This document shows positions 9,553-18,822 of a stretch of 64,000 bases of DNA, one piece after another. This stretch comes from an uncultured Pseudomonadales bacterium (lineage in GTDB: Bacteria; Pseudomonadota; Gammaproteobacteria; Pseudomonadales; Balneatricaceae), in assembly GCA_937773555.1 (NCBI GenBank), contig CALJVT010000007.1, positions 186,001 to 250,000 of the forward strand. Direction: 5' to 3'. The notes under the pieces are model-generated. The model saw only the letters and a list, made by a program, of their open reading frames with translations. It had not been told where the DNA came from and did no database searches. A program made the position numbers and the translations under genes. Position 1 is the stretch's first letter. Each line of letters opens with the position of its first letter.

Positions 9553-10893
9553 CTAAGCAAAGGTATCTACATCACCATCATGGCCACTGTTATTACCCAA
9601 CCTTGTGCTTGGTATTTCTTCTGTAGGGGTATTTCTCAATGTTTCGCTCAATTGCCAATCTGGCTTCTCACCATGGGTTTGTTGCTGGCCTTGGCCATCG
9701 TGACCTACAGATACACCAGCTAATTGTAAGCCACTGGTTTCAAGTTGTTCTCTAAGTCGGGGCAAGCTTGATTCAAGTAATTCACGTACTCCAGCATTAC
9801 CGCTAAGAAGTTGCGTTTGTAACACCCCATCTTCCATTATTAAATTAATACTCACCTGTCCCAAGCGTGCTGGGTTAAGAGATAAGTTTGCCTGCCAGCG
9901 GCCTTCTTTAACCATCCGTTGTAGCTGCTGGCCCAATTGGTCTTGCACTAGGCGGGCCGCCGCTTGAGCTGGTCCATCACCTTGCATAAGGCTGGTAAAG
10001 CGCTGACTTAAGTCCATGCCAGAGGCGTCTGAACTGGTTGCTGCACCCAGGCTAGATGGACCGTGAGTCAATGATGCTGCCGCCTTAAAGTTAGCCCCTG
10101 TGTAACTAACTAGAGCCGGCGCTTCCAAAAAATTTGCAGTGCTACTGGCTGCTAAAGAGACGCCTGTAAACTGATCTAATTTTTGGACTAATAGGGGCGT
10201 AAGGGTAATCCCTGTTAATGTTGCGGCAGCATTAGAAGCAGCCGCTGAAGCTGCGTTTAACTGGCTCGTCGGCACTCCGGATGCCTGGGCCTTAGTGAGC
10301 ATAATATTAAGGGTATTCGCTAACGCCATTTTCTTATCAGCCATTTGGTTAACAGCACGTGCTTCACGCTGTTGCAAAAATGACTGTGTGGCCATTTGCT
10401 GGCCACGCACCATAAGGACATCTGCATCAGTGAGCGCTCCTGATTCTGTGCCCCGGATAACTAACTTTGCTACAGCTGGGTCTATGCCCAACTGAACAGC
10501 TAACCCCTGCAACTGTTGGTCAGAAAAATTCATCTTGTTGTTCGTATAGTGAGTCGGAGCAACCGCAATGGAGCTCTGAGCCATGTCTACCAGGGGTTGT
10601 AATTGAGTAATAAAGCTCAGGTCATCTATTTGCGAGTGCTGCTGTAATGAAAGCGTGGCCAGTAATTGTTGAGAAGACTGCGCCTGTTGTCGCATAGAGA
10701 TGGCATCAGTCGGCAAATTATTGCCACTTGACTGGCCATTGCCACCTAATTCTTTCACATGACCAGTGCTCACTTGATCACTCAAAACCTGATCAAACAC
10801 GCCTTGGGTAGCAGAAGACTTAGGGGCTGAGTTAATCCCTGACCCCGCTTTATTAGCCACTTTTAGTAAATTTAGCGTATCTATTTGAACCAT
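9553..10893 (-). CDS. fliK: Flagellar hook-length control protein FliK
   Basis: 446 residues, Gln/Ser/Ala-rich and mostly low complexity, as expected of a molecular ruler. The conserved C-terminal domain is at about residues 325-400: LSLNPARLGQVSINLIMEDGVLQTQ followed by VRELLESSLPRLREQLETSGLQLAGVSV, cited here by its key pieces LNPARLG and LPRLREQL. This domain contacts FlhB to switch export specificity. The position between fliJ and fliL is canonical. Only a weak ribosome binding site precedes ATG 10893. Confidence 0.92.
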   Translation of the reverse strand: MVQIDTLNLLKVANKAGSGINSAPKSSATQGVFDQVLSDQVSTGHVKELGGNGQSSGNNLPTDAISMRQQAQSSQQLLATLSLQQHSQIDDLSFITQLQPLVDMAQSSIAVAPTHYTNNKMNFSDQQLQGLAVQLGIDPAVAKLVIRGTESGALTDADVLMVRGQQMATQSFLQQREARAVNQMADKKMALANTLNIMLTKAQASGVPTSQLNAASAAASNAAATLTGITLTPLLVQKLDQFTGVSLAASSTANFLEAPALVSYTGANFKAAASLTHGPSSLGAATSSDASGMDLSQRFTSLMQGDGPAQAAARLVQDQLGQQLQRMVKEGRWQANLSLNPARLGQVSINLIMEDGVLQTQLLSGNAGVRELLESSLPRLREQLETSGLQLAGVSVGHDGQGQQQTHGEKPDWQLSETLRNTPTEEIPSTRLGNNSGHDGDVDTFA

Positions 10894-10972
10894 AATAACC
10901 AGTCTAACTAGTGTCAGTTAATCGTCAGAATAGACATCATCAGCTATTCTTTATCTTCTTGACATAACTCTA

Positions 10973-10988
10973 TGCAAGAATCACTCCA
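10973..10988 (-). promoter_or_regulatory. Possible sigma-54 -24/-12 promoter just before the fliJ stop region, upstream of fliK
   Basis: On the minus strand the 16-mer TGGAGTGATTCTTGCA has the invariant GG and GC at the right spacing and a perfect TTGCA -12 element. The -24 element lacks the usual CAC. It lies about 80 bp upstream of the fliK start, in the fliJ-fliK gap and the last bases of fliJ. It could give fliK and later genes a separate FleQ/FleR-dependent promoter. Confidence 0.4.
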
Positions 10989-10999
10989 ATACAACTAAG

Positions 11000-11443
11000 T
11001 TAACGACGAGTATATATTTGTGTAGCGACAGCATCCATTTGCTTAGCATCTAGCGCGTTTATTGCAGCTGATTTTGCTATTTTTGCTTGTTCTGTCAGCA
11101 TTTCGCTCATTCGAGACTTTTGCAATTTTAGTAGCGTTTGGGCCTGGGCTTGCTGCAGTTTGTCCTGTAACCCTTGACGCTGCGCCAATTGATCCACTTC
11201 CATTTGCATTAATTGCTGTAAAAACTGACGGGTTCGTACCAACTTTTCAGTACTACTGGCACCTTGCTGCAGGCTGACCAAGTCGTGTTGATAGTCTTGT
11301 TGATATTGACGTACTTTCAGTACTGAAGCGTCAATAGTGTCAATACTTTGCCTAACTTGCTGCTCTCTTTTGAGAGCGAGTTGGTATTGTTGATGTTGTA
11401 TTTTACCCAAGCTGGTAAATCGATCCATTTTGCTGATAGCCAT
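11000..11443 (-). CDS. fliJ: Flagellar export protein FliJ
   Basis: 147 residues, almost entirely helical and Gln/Lys-rich, forming an antiparallel coiled coil. The start MAISKMDRFTSLGKIQHQQ and the middle VRTRQFLQQLMQMEVDQLAQR fit FliJ. FliJ is the gamma-like stalk in the FliI hexamer and escorts export chaperones. It follows fliI by 44 bp and precedes fliK, the standard order. Sequence conservation in FliJ is low, so the call rests on size, coiled coil and position together. Confidence 0.88.
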   Translation of the reverse strand: MAISKMDRFTSLGKIQHQQYQLALKREQQVRQSIDTIDASVLKVRQYQQDYQHDLVSLQQGASSTEKLVRTRQFLQQLMQMEVDQLAQRQGLQDKLQQAQAQTLLKLQKSRMSEMLTEQAKIAKSAAINALDAKQMDAVATQIYTRR

Positions 11444-11487
11444 AGTGCTAGTCCACTTTTAGTTGTCGACTCGGCATTAACATGTCG

Positions 11488-12858
11488 TTAAGGCAGGGCC
11501 TGCAGGGTTTCCGTTTTTTGGAATTCATGCTTTGGTGGCTGGGCAAGGAGCTGTAAATGATCCAAGCTTGTGGCCATATCACATGAGTCATGCATTCCTT
11601 GTTGCAAGAATCGATCCATATCTAACTTTTTATCTAAAGCGTGGTCTAGAAGGATATTTTTTCCAGCCTGGTAAGCACCCACAGTAATTAAATCTTTATT
11701 ATCAGCGTAGCTACTCAACCACTGCCGTAACTGTTTACCTTCATTTTTTTGACTTAGGCTTTGAAGTGCAGGAGCCAACCGACTAATAGACTGATTAATA
11801 TCGATAGCGGGGTAATGACCAGTGCCTGCTAGCTCTCGGCTCAGAACAATATGCCCGTCTAATACAGATCGAGCAGCATCTACTACAGGGTCTAGTTGAT
11901 CATCCCCTTCTGCCAAGACTGTATAAAAAGCCGTAATAGACCCTTGGCTATCTTCGTGCCCATTACCTGCGCGCTCCATAAGATTTGGAATTAAAGTAAA
12001 CACGGAGGGTGGATAACCTTTGCTGGTGGGCGGTTCACCAATCGCCAATCCAATTTCACGCTGTGCTTGAGCCACACGGGAAATAGAATCCATCAGTAGC
12101 AGAACAGATTTACCTTGATCTCTAAAAAATTCTGCAATGGTGGTGGCTAGCCTGGCTGCATGCAACCGCGTTACTGGAGACGTATCGCCAGGGGCTGCTA
12201 CAACCACGGAACGTGCCAGCCCCTCTTCGCCCAAGGAATCAAGCACAAACTCTTGAACTTCTCGCCCACGCTCGCCTATCAGGCCTATGATAATAACTTC
12301 GGCTTGAGTAAAGCGTGTCATCATGCCCATAAGCACACTTTTACCCACACCTGACCCTGCCATCAAACCTAATCTTTGGCCACAGCCCACAGTGAGAAGA
12401 GCATTAATACTTCGCACACCAACATCTAAAGCTTGGTCAATAGGCCGGCGCTTCAACGGGTTAATAGATTGGCCAAGAATACTACGGTATTCTTCAGCCA
12501 AGATGGCTGGACCACCATCTAGTGGCTGGCCCATGCCATCTAACACCCGGCCTAGCATAGACCGGCTCATGGGGGTGTTTTGTGACTTTAATTGAGGTTT
12601 AACTTTAAACCCTGCGGCAATCCCCTGCAGCCTTCCAAAGGGCATTAACAACAGCTTCCCGTCGCCAAAACCAACCACTTCTGCCATTAGTATGGCACCG
12701 TCAGGGCTTATAATGTCGCAATAGGACCCTATCGGTGCATTAACGCCGCTGGCCTCCAAAGTTAACCCAAGCACACGCGTCAATTTCCCGTGTGGTTGCG
12801 CTTGCTGAAGCTTCACTTGCCCAAGGCTTTGAACTAACTTATCAGATAAACTAGTCAT
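11488..12858 (-). CDS. fliI: Flagellum-specific ATPase FliI
   Basis: 456 residues, a typical FliI. The P-loop is GSGVGKSVLMG around residue 170 and the Walker B region is KSVLLLMDSISRVAQAQREI. GEPPTSKGYPPSVF and EGDDQLDPVVDAARSVLDGHIVLSR are hallmark F1-beta-like segments, cited as GEPPTSKGYPPS and VLDGHIVLSR. FliI hydrolyses ATP to prepare export substrates. The start overlaps the end of fliH by 8 bp. Confidence 0.96.
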   Translation of the reverse strand: MTSLSDKLVQSLGQVKLQQAQPHGKLTRVLGLTLEASGVNAPIGSYCDIISPDGAILMAEVVGFGDGKLLLMPFGRLQGIAAGFKVKPQLKSQNTPMSRSMLGRVLDGMGQPLDGGPAILAEEYRSILGQSINPLKRRPIDQALDVGVRSINALLTVGCGQRLGLMAGSGVGKSVLMGMMTRFTQAEVIIIGLIGERGREVQEFVLDSLGEEGLARSVVVAAPGDTSPVTRLHAARLATTIAEFFRDQGKSVLLLMDSISRVAQAQREIGLAIGEPPTSKGYPPSVFTLIPNLMERAGNGHEDSQGSITAFYTVLAEGDDQLDPVVDAARSVLDGHIVLSRELAGTGHYPAIDINQSISRLAPALQSLSQKNEGKQLRQWLSSYADNKDLITVGAYQAGKNILLDHALDKKLDMDRFLQQGMHDSCDMATSLDHLQLLAQPPKHEFQKTETLQALP

Positions 12859-13924
12859 CTTCAGCGGCTTTTTTTTGCTGTTCAGGGGCTTGGGCCTGTT
12901 GCTGTTCGTTTAAGGACTGCGCCACAGGGCTGTGAGGGTCTTGCAACTGAGGCTCTGGATTTTGCGCTGGCTCAATCATTTGCATGGGGTCAATAAAATG
13001 ATCATCTACAAAGCCAAACACTTGTTGGGATATCTGCGCTAACCGGTCTTCTATTAGGTCTTCTACCCAACTCCCCGCATGCTCTATTTTAATACTTCCC
13101 AAAGAAATATCATCGCTTGGCTTTAATACCACCTGATCTGGTAACCCATGGTGGTGCTGCAAACGCTCAAAATCCAGCGAACTCACTTGAACTTGAACCA
13201 CAGACCGAGTGGTTTGAAGCTGTTGCATGCTCAGCATAATTAAACGTTCAATAGTACTTGAGGATAAACTTAGCTCCCCGCGCACGAGTTCCTTAGCTAA
13301 GTGCACAGCCAACGTTTGCATGGGTTGCAGCAACTCATCAGACAATGTGTCGGCCACCTGATTTAGATGGCTTACAGCCTTTTTTATATCTTGGTTACGT
13401 TGTTCGTCTAAAGCCTGAACCTGTTGTTGCCCCGCTTCAATGCCTTTAACTTCACCTTCAGACTGCCCCAAAGTAAACCCTTGGTCATAACCTTGCTGAT
13501 AACTGGCTTCATGAGCTTGCGTTTGGCTGGTGCTAATCTCTGGTGACGCCATAACTTCATCAGCTCCATCTTCATCAGTTCCATCTTCATTAGCTCCACC
13601 TGCATCAGCTCCACGTTTATCAGTAGTACCTTGATCCTTATGGTCCTTATTCACACTACTCTCTTCAGCAGCAACAGCAACAGCAACATCATCCTCATTT
13701 TGGGGGATACTAAAGGCCTGCCAATCTTCATTTTTTACCTGAGTTTGCCTCACAATAGCCATTTTATCCGGATAAAAATCAACTTTTGATTCAGCTTTAG
13801 TGTCCGACGGAACAGAAATAAAAGGTTTAAAACAAGCACCATCATCGGCTATGGGCGCCGTCCAGGTTTGGTAATTACCAGCAAGTGCGTGTTTAACTAC
13901 CTTGTCAGACAAAATCAGCTCCAT
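12851..13924 (-). CDS. fliH: Flagellar assembly protein FliH
   Basis: 357 residues, longer than the 235-280 usual for FliH. The extra length is an N-terminal acidic, low-complexity region at about residues 75-125, with Asp/Glu/Gly repeats such as GANEDGTDEDGADE. After this come the Gly/Gln helix (GYDQGFTLGQSEG), a long coiled coil and the C-terminal FliI-binding domain (LAVHLAKELVRGELSLS, then VEDLIEDRLAQI). FliH regulates the ATPase and tethers it to FliN. The start overlaps the fliG 3' end by 20 bp. Confidence 0.92.
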   Translation of the reverse strand: MELILSDKVVKHALAGNYQTWTAPIADDGACFKPFISVPSDTKAESKVDFYPDKMAIVRQTQVKNEDWQAFSIPQNEDDVAVAVAAEESSVNKDHKDQGTTDKRGADAGGANEDGTDEDGADEVMASPEISTSQTQAHEASYQQGYDQGFTLGQSEGEVKGIEAGQQQVQALDEQRNQDIKKAVSHLNQVADTLSDELLQPMQTLAVHLAKELVRGELSLSSSTIERLIMLSMQQLQTTRSVVQVQVSSLDFERLQHHHGLPDQVVLKPSDDISLGSIKIEHAGSWVEDLIEDRLAQISQQVFGFVDDHFIDPMQMIEPAQNPEPQLQDPHSPVAQSLNEQQQAQAPEQQKKAAEDD

Positions 13925-14966
13925 TGCCTAACATCACTTCTCCAGCATCTGACAACCGTCGCGCGATAAGAAGAATCTCTTTTTGGGCTTCTTCCACGTC
14001 ACTAATGCGCACTGGGCCGCTAGCTTCCATATCGTCTAAGAAGAGTTCTCCACCCCGGGCGGACATGTTCTCCACAAACGCATTTTTAACAGCGTCATCT
14101 GTCCCTTTCAAAGCGATCATCAGCTTTTCTGTTTCTATATTACGAATAAGGGTTTGAAGGCTGCGCGCATCCAAGCTTTGTAGGTTAGCAAAGATAAACA
14201 TATTATCTTTTATACGGCCTGTGAGGGCTTCATCCGCATCCATAAGGCTATTCATGATCTGGCTTTCCATTTCAGCCTTGGCAAAGTTCATAATTTTAGC
14301 CGCTCGGGTGACTCCGCCTACATCCGTAGATTTTAGTGCAGAGTTGTCGGCGAATTGCTTCTTCATAATAACCTCAAGCTCTTCTAGCGCTTCTGGTTGG
14401 ATGATTTCTAAGTTGGCTATTCGCATAATAACGTCTGGGCGTAATTCTTTTGGAAAATGACGCAATACATCGGCAGCTAACTCATGCTCTAAAAGGGATA
14501 CAGTGATAGCAATTATTTGTGGGTGCTCACTCCGAATCATCTCAGCAATAGATCGAGCATCCATCCAATTAAGCATATCTAACCCACGGCCTGCCCGAGA
14601 TGGAATGATACGATTAAGCACACTAGATGCCTTGCCATCACCTAAGGCTTTTGTAAGCACCCGTTGGACATAATCACTGGTACCCATAGACAAGTTGGTT
14701 TGTTGTTTCATAATCACAACAAATTCATCCAGCACCATATCTACAGTAGTTTGTGAAACGTTATTCACAGACACCATCGCCGCTCCTAATTGTTGAACCT
14801 CACGTGGTGGCATGTGTGCAATCACATCTGCAGCCTCTTCCTCCCCCAGAACCATCATGAAAATGGCTGTTTTTTGGGCATTGTTTAAAGCCTTAAACTC
14901 GCTGCTGTCTGCTACGCTAATAGTGGGTTCTTTAGGTGCTGTTGGTGTGTTTTCTTCAGCCGGCAT
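13905..14966 (-). CDS. fliG: Flagellar motor switch protein FliG
   Basis: 353 residues with all three FliG domains. The N-terminal FliF-binding part has FMMVLGEEEAADVIAHMPPREV, the middle has the EHPQIIA motif (SEHPQIIAITVSLL), and the C-terminal torque domain has the charged helix DARSLQTLIRNIETEKLMIAL followed by SARGGELFLDDMEASGPVR. FliG links the MS ring to FliM and contacts the stator. It lies between fliF and fliH. Confidence 0.96.
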   Translation of the reverse strand: MPAEENTPTAPKEPTISVADSSEFKALNNAQKTAIFMMVLGEEEAADVIAHMPPREVQQLGAAMVSVNNVSQTTVDMVLDEFVVIMKQQTNLSMGTSDYVQRVLTKALGDGKASSVLNRIIPSRAGRGLDMLNWMDARSIAEMIRSEHPQIIAITVSLLEHELAADVLRHFPKELRPDVIMRIANLEIIQPEALEELEVIMKKQFADNSALKSTDVGGVTRAAKIMNFAKAEMESQIMNSLMDADEALTGRIKDNMFIFANLQSLDARSLQTLIRNIETEKLMIALKGTDDAVKNAFVENMSARGGELFLDDMEASGPVRISDVEEAQKEILLIARRLSDAGEVMLGNGADFV

Positions 14967-15014
14967 ATTGCTTTCTCGATTCTAAAATATCTATTCCAAT
15001 GATTGGGTCTAAAC

Positions 15015-16796
15015 TCACGCCTCTGCTTTAACCCAATTTAAAATAACCCCAGCCACACGCTTCGAATCTTCTTTAACTAACATTCTCATTAGCGCTGCTT
15101 TATCGTCATAACTATTGGCCATATCCAACATTTCTGGAGATACAGCAGATTTGGCAGAGTTCTGCAATTTGGCTTTAATCAACTCTATACCTTCTTCTTC
15201 AGGCTCTTCGGTCTTTTGTAGAGTACTCAAGCCCTTGCCCCGCCCTGAACTGGCAACAACAGCGGTTGAGGCAGCCAGTTCACCCACTGCTTTAGTCCCT
15301 ACTAGGTTTTTAATTGCCGGCCTAAGAACGAGTAAGATAAACACTAAAGCCAGTAGTGCTAATAAAATTTTACCCACCAAATTTTGCAACCAAACTTGCT
15401 CCCATATTGGCGCTGCTGGAACTTGCTCTTCCACCTGAAAAGCCATTCCCAGTACCGTAACATTGTCTCCTCGCAAGGTGTCAAAACCCACTGCAGTTTT
15501 AACCAAATTTTCCAAGCGCTGAATCTGATCTTCTGTTATTGGCTGACGTTCCTGTTCACCTTGATCGTTTATGGTGAAGGGTTCATCAATGACTACGGAT
15601 ATGCTTAAACGCTTTAACTCTCCAGCAGCAAGCTTGGTATGCTGGATAGTGCGATCAATTTCGTAATTACGCGTACGGTTCAGGTCTCCTGAAGGCCCAG
15701 CAACATTTAAACCGCTTTGAGTCACTAGCATTGGCTGGTTTTGGTTTTGGTTTTGGTTTTGGTTTTGGTTTTGGTTTTCTTTCATTACTGGGTCTGCTGG
15801 CCGTTCGTTAGATAAACTTCCAGGCACACCCAGCCCTGAGACACCAACCTTTTGACTTCCACCTTGAGAGAGCTGTTCACTGCGTATGGCTATCGTGTCA
15901 GGGTTAAAGTTTTCTTGGGTTATTTCCTGCACCGTAAAGTCCATGTCGGCATTCACTTCTGCCCGCAACTTATTGACACCGACCAAGGGGGTTAACAATG
16001 ATTGAATACGCTGTTGGTACATTTTTTCTAGCTTATTACGGTAACTTAACTGCTTATCACTCATGCCCAAACCACTTGAGTCTTCATCATTTGCCAATAA
16101 ATTACCAAATTGATCCACTACAGAGACATTTCTAGCTTCTAAATAGGGCACACTGGAGGCCACCATATGCACCACAGCCTGCGCCTGCGCATCGGATAAA
16201 CGGCGCCCTTGAGACAGCGTTAAAATCACCGATGCTGTGGGTTCAACACGGTTACGCACAAACACAGACTGCTTAGGCACTGCTAAATGCACTCTGGCTG
16301 CCTGCACCGCTTGAATACTGCTAATTGAATGTGCCAATTCCTCTTCAATGGCTAATTGATAGCGCTTTTGTTCAATAAACTGACTAGTTCCCATGGATTG
16401 CTGGTCGCGGATCATGGCAAATCCGTCTGTCGACGTTGCGGGAATACCTTGGCTAGCTAGCACCATTTTAGCCTGATGATACATGTCATTAGGCACACTC
16501 ACAGAGCCAGTTGCAGCATCAATTTCTACTGGCATGCCAGATTTTTGCAGGCTTTCAAAAGCAGCAGCCTGATCTACGCCACTCATACCAGGAAATAATG
16601 GCCGATAACTGGCTTTATTTAATGCCATATACACCATTACCATGACTAACAAAGCAAATACCGTAACCGCTAATGGTAAGGTACGTCGCACAGCTGGTTG
16701 TGCCAAAAACTCCGCCCACATACCTTGGGGCACAGATTGCTGGGGGCTAACTTCACCTTGTGGTAATGCCGTTTGAGTCATTGTCGTCTCTGCCAT
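15015..16796 (-). CDS. fliF: Flagellar MS-ring protein FliF
   Basis: 593 residues with membrane helices near residues 37-58 and 470-490 flanking a large periplasmic part. Signature segments are YRPLFPGMSGVDQAAAFESL, GFAMIRDQQSMGTSQFIEQKRYQ and VHLAVPKQSVFVR. The cytoplasmic C-terminus has the FliG-binding helix MRMLVKEDSKRVAGVILNWVK. FliF forms the base on which the export gate and C-ring assemble. The beta-collar loop near residues 340-353 contains seven Asn-Gln repeats, listed separately. It follows fliE and precedes fliG. Confidence 0.95.
   Translation of the reverse strand: MAETTMTQTALPQGEVSPQQSVPQGMWAEFLAQPAVRRTLPLAVTVFALLVMVMVYMALNKASYRPLFPGMSGVDQAAAFESLQKSGMPVEIDAATGSVSVPNDMYHQAKMVLASQGIPATSTDGFAMIRDQQSMGTSQFIEQKRYQLAIEEELAHSISSIQAVQAARVHLAVPKQSVFVRNRVEPTASVILTLSQGRRLSDAQAQAVVHMVASSVPYLEARNVSVVDQFGNLLANDEDSSGLGMSDKQLSYRNKLEKMYQQRIQSLLTPLVGVNKLRAEVNADMDFTVQEITQENFNPDTIAIRSEQLSQGGSQKVGVSGLGVPGSLSNERPADPVMKENQNQNQNQNQNQNQPMLVTQSGLNVAGPSGDLNRTRNYEIDRTIQHTKLAAGELKRLSISVVIDEPFTINDQGEQERQPITEDQIQRLENLVKTAVGFDTLRGDNVTVLGMAFQVEEQVPAAPIWEQVWLQNLVGKILLALLALVFILLVLRPAIKNLVGTKAVGELAASTAVVASSGRGKGLSTLQKTEEPEEEGIELIKAKLQNSAKSAVSPEMLDMANSYDDKAALMRMLVKEDSKRVAGVILNWVKAEA
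15739..15780 (-). repeat. Hexanucleotide microsatellite (AACCAA)n inside fliF
   Basis: Seven consecutive AACCAA units on the coding strand encode (Asn-Gln)7 in the periplasmic loop of FliF. Because the unit is six bases, slippage would add or remove dipeptides without a frameshift. Confidence 0.9.
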
Positions 16797-16845
16797 GGGG
16801 TAATCCTAAACCTTTTCGGAATCATTTTTTTGTGTGTAAGGGAGC

Positions 16846-17181
16846 CTAAACCGGCATTTTCATAATGTCTTGATAAGCAGACAGCACTTTGTTTCTCACC
16901 TGCAGCGTGGCTTGATAAGCCATAGACGATTTTTGCATACTCAACATAACGTCTGCTAAAGGAATATCTGCTCCACGGTCATAAGCTTCGGCCATATGCT
17001 TTGCTGTCATTTGAGTTTCATTGACAGACTTAAGGCTAGAAGAGAGTGCATCACCAAAACTAGAAGCCCCTTCAGCTTGGTTTACGCCACCACTACTGGG
17101 TAACTGAGCCTGAGATTGGCTGGCCATGATGCGCATCTGGTTAATCATACCCTGCATTGCGTTCGTGCTATTTATTGTCAT
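16846..17181 (-). CDS. fliE: Flagellar hook-basal body complex protein FliE
   Basis: 111 residues, the usual FliE size. The C-terminal half carries the family motif: SVNETQMTAKHMAEAYDRG, then DIPLADVMLSMQKSSMAYQ and VRNKVLSAYQDIMKM. FliE joins the MS ring to the proximal rod and is the first exported subunit. It begins 12 bp after the fleR-like stop and heads the fliE-flhB run. No separate sigma-54 promoter is visible in that gap. Confidence 0.95.
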   Translation of the reverse strand: MTINSTNAMQGMINQMRIMASQSQAQLPSSGGVNQAEGASSFGDALSSSLKSVNETQMTAKHMAEAYDRGADIPLADVMLSMQKSSMAYQATLQVRNKVLSAYQDIMKMPV

Positions 17182-17193
17182 GTTTTTTAGTCT

Positions 17194-18651
17194 CTAACCA
17201 GGTATGGCGATGCCAAGATCTTTCATCTTAGCTAGCCTATAACGTAAAGTTCGCGGGCTAATACCCAATTCAAGAGCAGCCTCTTTGCGGCTGCCATTAA
17301 GGCGGCCTAACGTTGTTACAATCATTTTTTGTTCACTGTCACGTGCGACTTCAGACAAACCGCGATGTTGCGAATCTGGCCCAACATAGCCACCATCCGT
17401 GCCCGTTGCTTGGTAAGCCTGGCACAGTTCTTGTGGCATCGGTGGTTCAACGACCGTAGGCAAAGAATTGACATTTTTCACCAACCCAACACTTGGCATT
17501 TGTTCCATAAAGTCATCTAGGCCTCCATCGACCAACAAATGCTCTAGCCCTATTGCCCCACCTACTGCCAGCACCAAGGCGCGCTGAACTACGTTTTCTA
17601 GCTCGCGCACATTACCAGGCCAAGAATAAGACTGCAAAAACCCCAAAGCGGCCGAATCAAACTGAGCATTAACCGCGGCAGCCCCCATGCTGCCGCGATA
17701 ACGCTGTAATAAAAATTGAGCAATTGGCAAAATATCTTGGGCCCGATCTCGAAGCGGTAATAACTTAAGGGGGAATACGTTGAGGCGGTAATAGAGGTCT
17801 TCTCTAAATCGTTTTTCTAGAACTTCTTTTTGCAAGTTGCGGTTGGTCGCAGCAATAATACGAGTATCTAATTTAATAACCTCGGTGCCGCCCAAACGTT
17901 TAAGTTCTTTTTCTTGCACCACTCGCAATAACTTGGCCTGCAAAGAGAATGGCAGCTCACCCACTTCATCTAAAAATAAAGTGCCGCCTTGAGCCTGCTC
18001 AAATAAACCCAAATAGCGCTGATGAGCGCCGGTAAAGGAACCTTTTTCATGGCCAAAAAGCATATCTTCTAACATCGTCTCTGGGATCGATGCGCAGTTA
18101 ACAGCCACAAACTCACCTTCAGACCTAGGTGATGCTTGGTGAATATGTTTGGCTAATACTTCTTTTCCAGCACCCGACTCACCACCGATAAGTACGGTAA
18201 CGTCAGTTTTTGCAACCCGTTCTGACAGCGCTAAAAGCTGTTGGCTACGAATGTCCCGGCAAATAAAACCATCCGGTTTGCGCGCTAACAAATGGCGTAA
18301 ATAACGCTTAAAATGACCGGGCTCAATAGGCAGTGTTAACACGTTTTTAGCGCCCAGGGCCATCGCTGTTACAGCAGTATGCACGTCGCTCGAATCTACT
18401 AATACCAATACATCAGCACGATGGAGGGACTCTGCTAATTGTTTGAATACAGCGGCTAGAGGTACTTGCAAATTGGTAGCGTTAATCACCAGTAACTCAA
18501 TCTGACTGCGGCTCAAAAATACCCTTAGCTCATTCAAATCGTGTGCTGGCAGCACTGCCATGCCAGCACTGCTGGCCATTTCGGCGAGCATATCTAGGCC
18601 TGTGTCTTGGCTATCTAGTATTGCAACTGTTGCGTTGGTATTGGCCATCAT
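17194..18651 (-). CDS. fleR: FleR/FlrC-like sigma-54 activator with degenerate receiver domain
   Basis: 485 residues from ATG 18651; a TTG eight codons upstream is also in frame. An N-terminal receiver-like domain (about 1-120) is followed by an AAA+ domain with Walker A GGESGAGK (156-163), the sigma-54 contact loop GSFTGA (204-209, canonical GAFTGA), and R-finger segment FREDLYYRLNVFPL. A Fis-type helix-turn-helix ends the protein (NGSRKEAALELGISPRTLRYR). In the receiver fold the usual phospho-acceptor Asp position is Asn57 (LLVINATN) and the conserved Lys of the K-P motif is Leu107 (LTLPIEP). No fleS kinase gene is adjacent. It probably activates fliE and later operons. Confidence 0.85.
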   Translation of the reverse strand: MMANTNATVAILDSQDTGLDMLAEMASSAGMAVLPAHDLNELRVFLSRSQIELLVINATNLQVPLAAVFKQLAESLHRADVLVLVDSSDVHTAVTAMALGAKNVLTLPIEPGHFKRYLRHLLARKPDGFICRDIRSQQLLALSERVAKTDVTVLIGGESGAGKEVLAKHIHQASPRSEGEFVAVNCASIPETMLEDMLFGHEKGSFTGAHQRYLGLFEQAQGGTLFLDEVGELPFSLQAKLLRVVQEKELKRLGGTEVIKLDTRIIAATNRNLQKEVLEKRFREDLYYRLNVFPLKLLPLRDRAQDILPIAQFLLQRYRGSMGAAAVNAQFDSAALGFLQSYSWPGNVRELENVVQRALVLAVGGAIGLEHLLVDGGLDDFMEQMPSVGLVKNVNSLPTVVEPPMPQELCQAYQATGTDGGYVGPDSQHRGLSEVARDSEQKMIVTTLGRLNGSRKEAALELGISPRTLRYRLAKMKDLGIAIPG

Positions 18652-18702
18652 TGAATCCACTTGTGGTTTGCCCAAGGGCGTAAAACTCTACACAAGCTTA
18701 AA

Positions 18703-18718
18703 TGCAATTTTAATGCCA
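18703..18718 (-). promoter_or_regulatory. Sigma-54 promoter of the fleR-like gene
   Basis: The minus-strand 16-mer TGGCATTAAAATTGCA matches the -24/-12 consensus (TGGCAC-N5/6-TTGCA) with correct GG-to-GC spacing and one change. It lies about 50 bp upstream of ATG 18651, giving a short leader. It fits FleQ plus RpoN driving fleR, as in Pseudomonas and Vibrio. Confidence 0.75.
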
Positions 18719-18822
18719 TAAAGATAGAAATGGTTTAACTAATTGTTTTTTATAGTTTTTTATTGGTAACGCGAGGCTGGTATTGAAAAATAGACGGTAT
18801 TACGTCAATATTAATGAGGATC

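Noticed and set aside
13408-13614. Minus-strand frame coding a repetitive Met-Glu-Leu-Met-Lys protein
   Set aside because: It is a shadow of the acidic repeat in fliH in another phase, with no ribosome binding site of its own.
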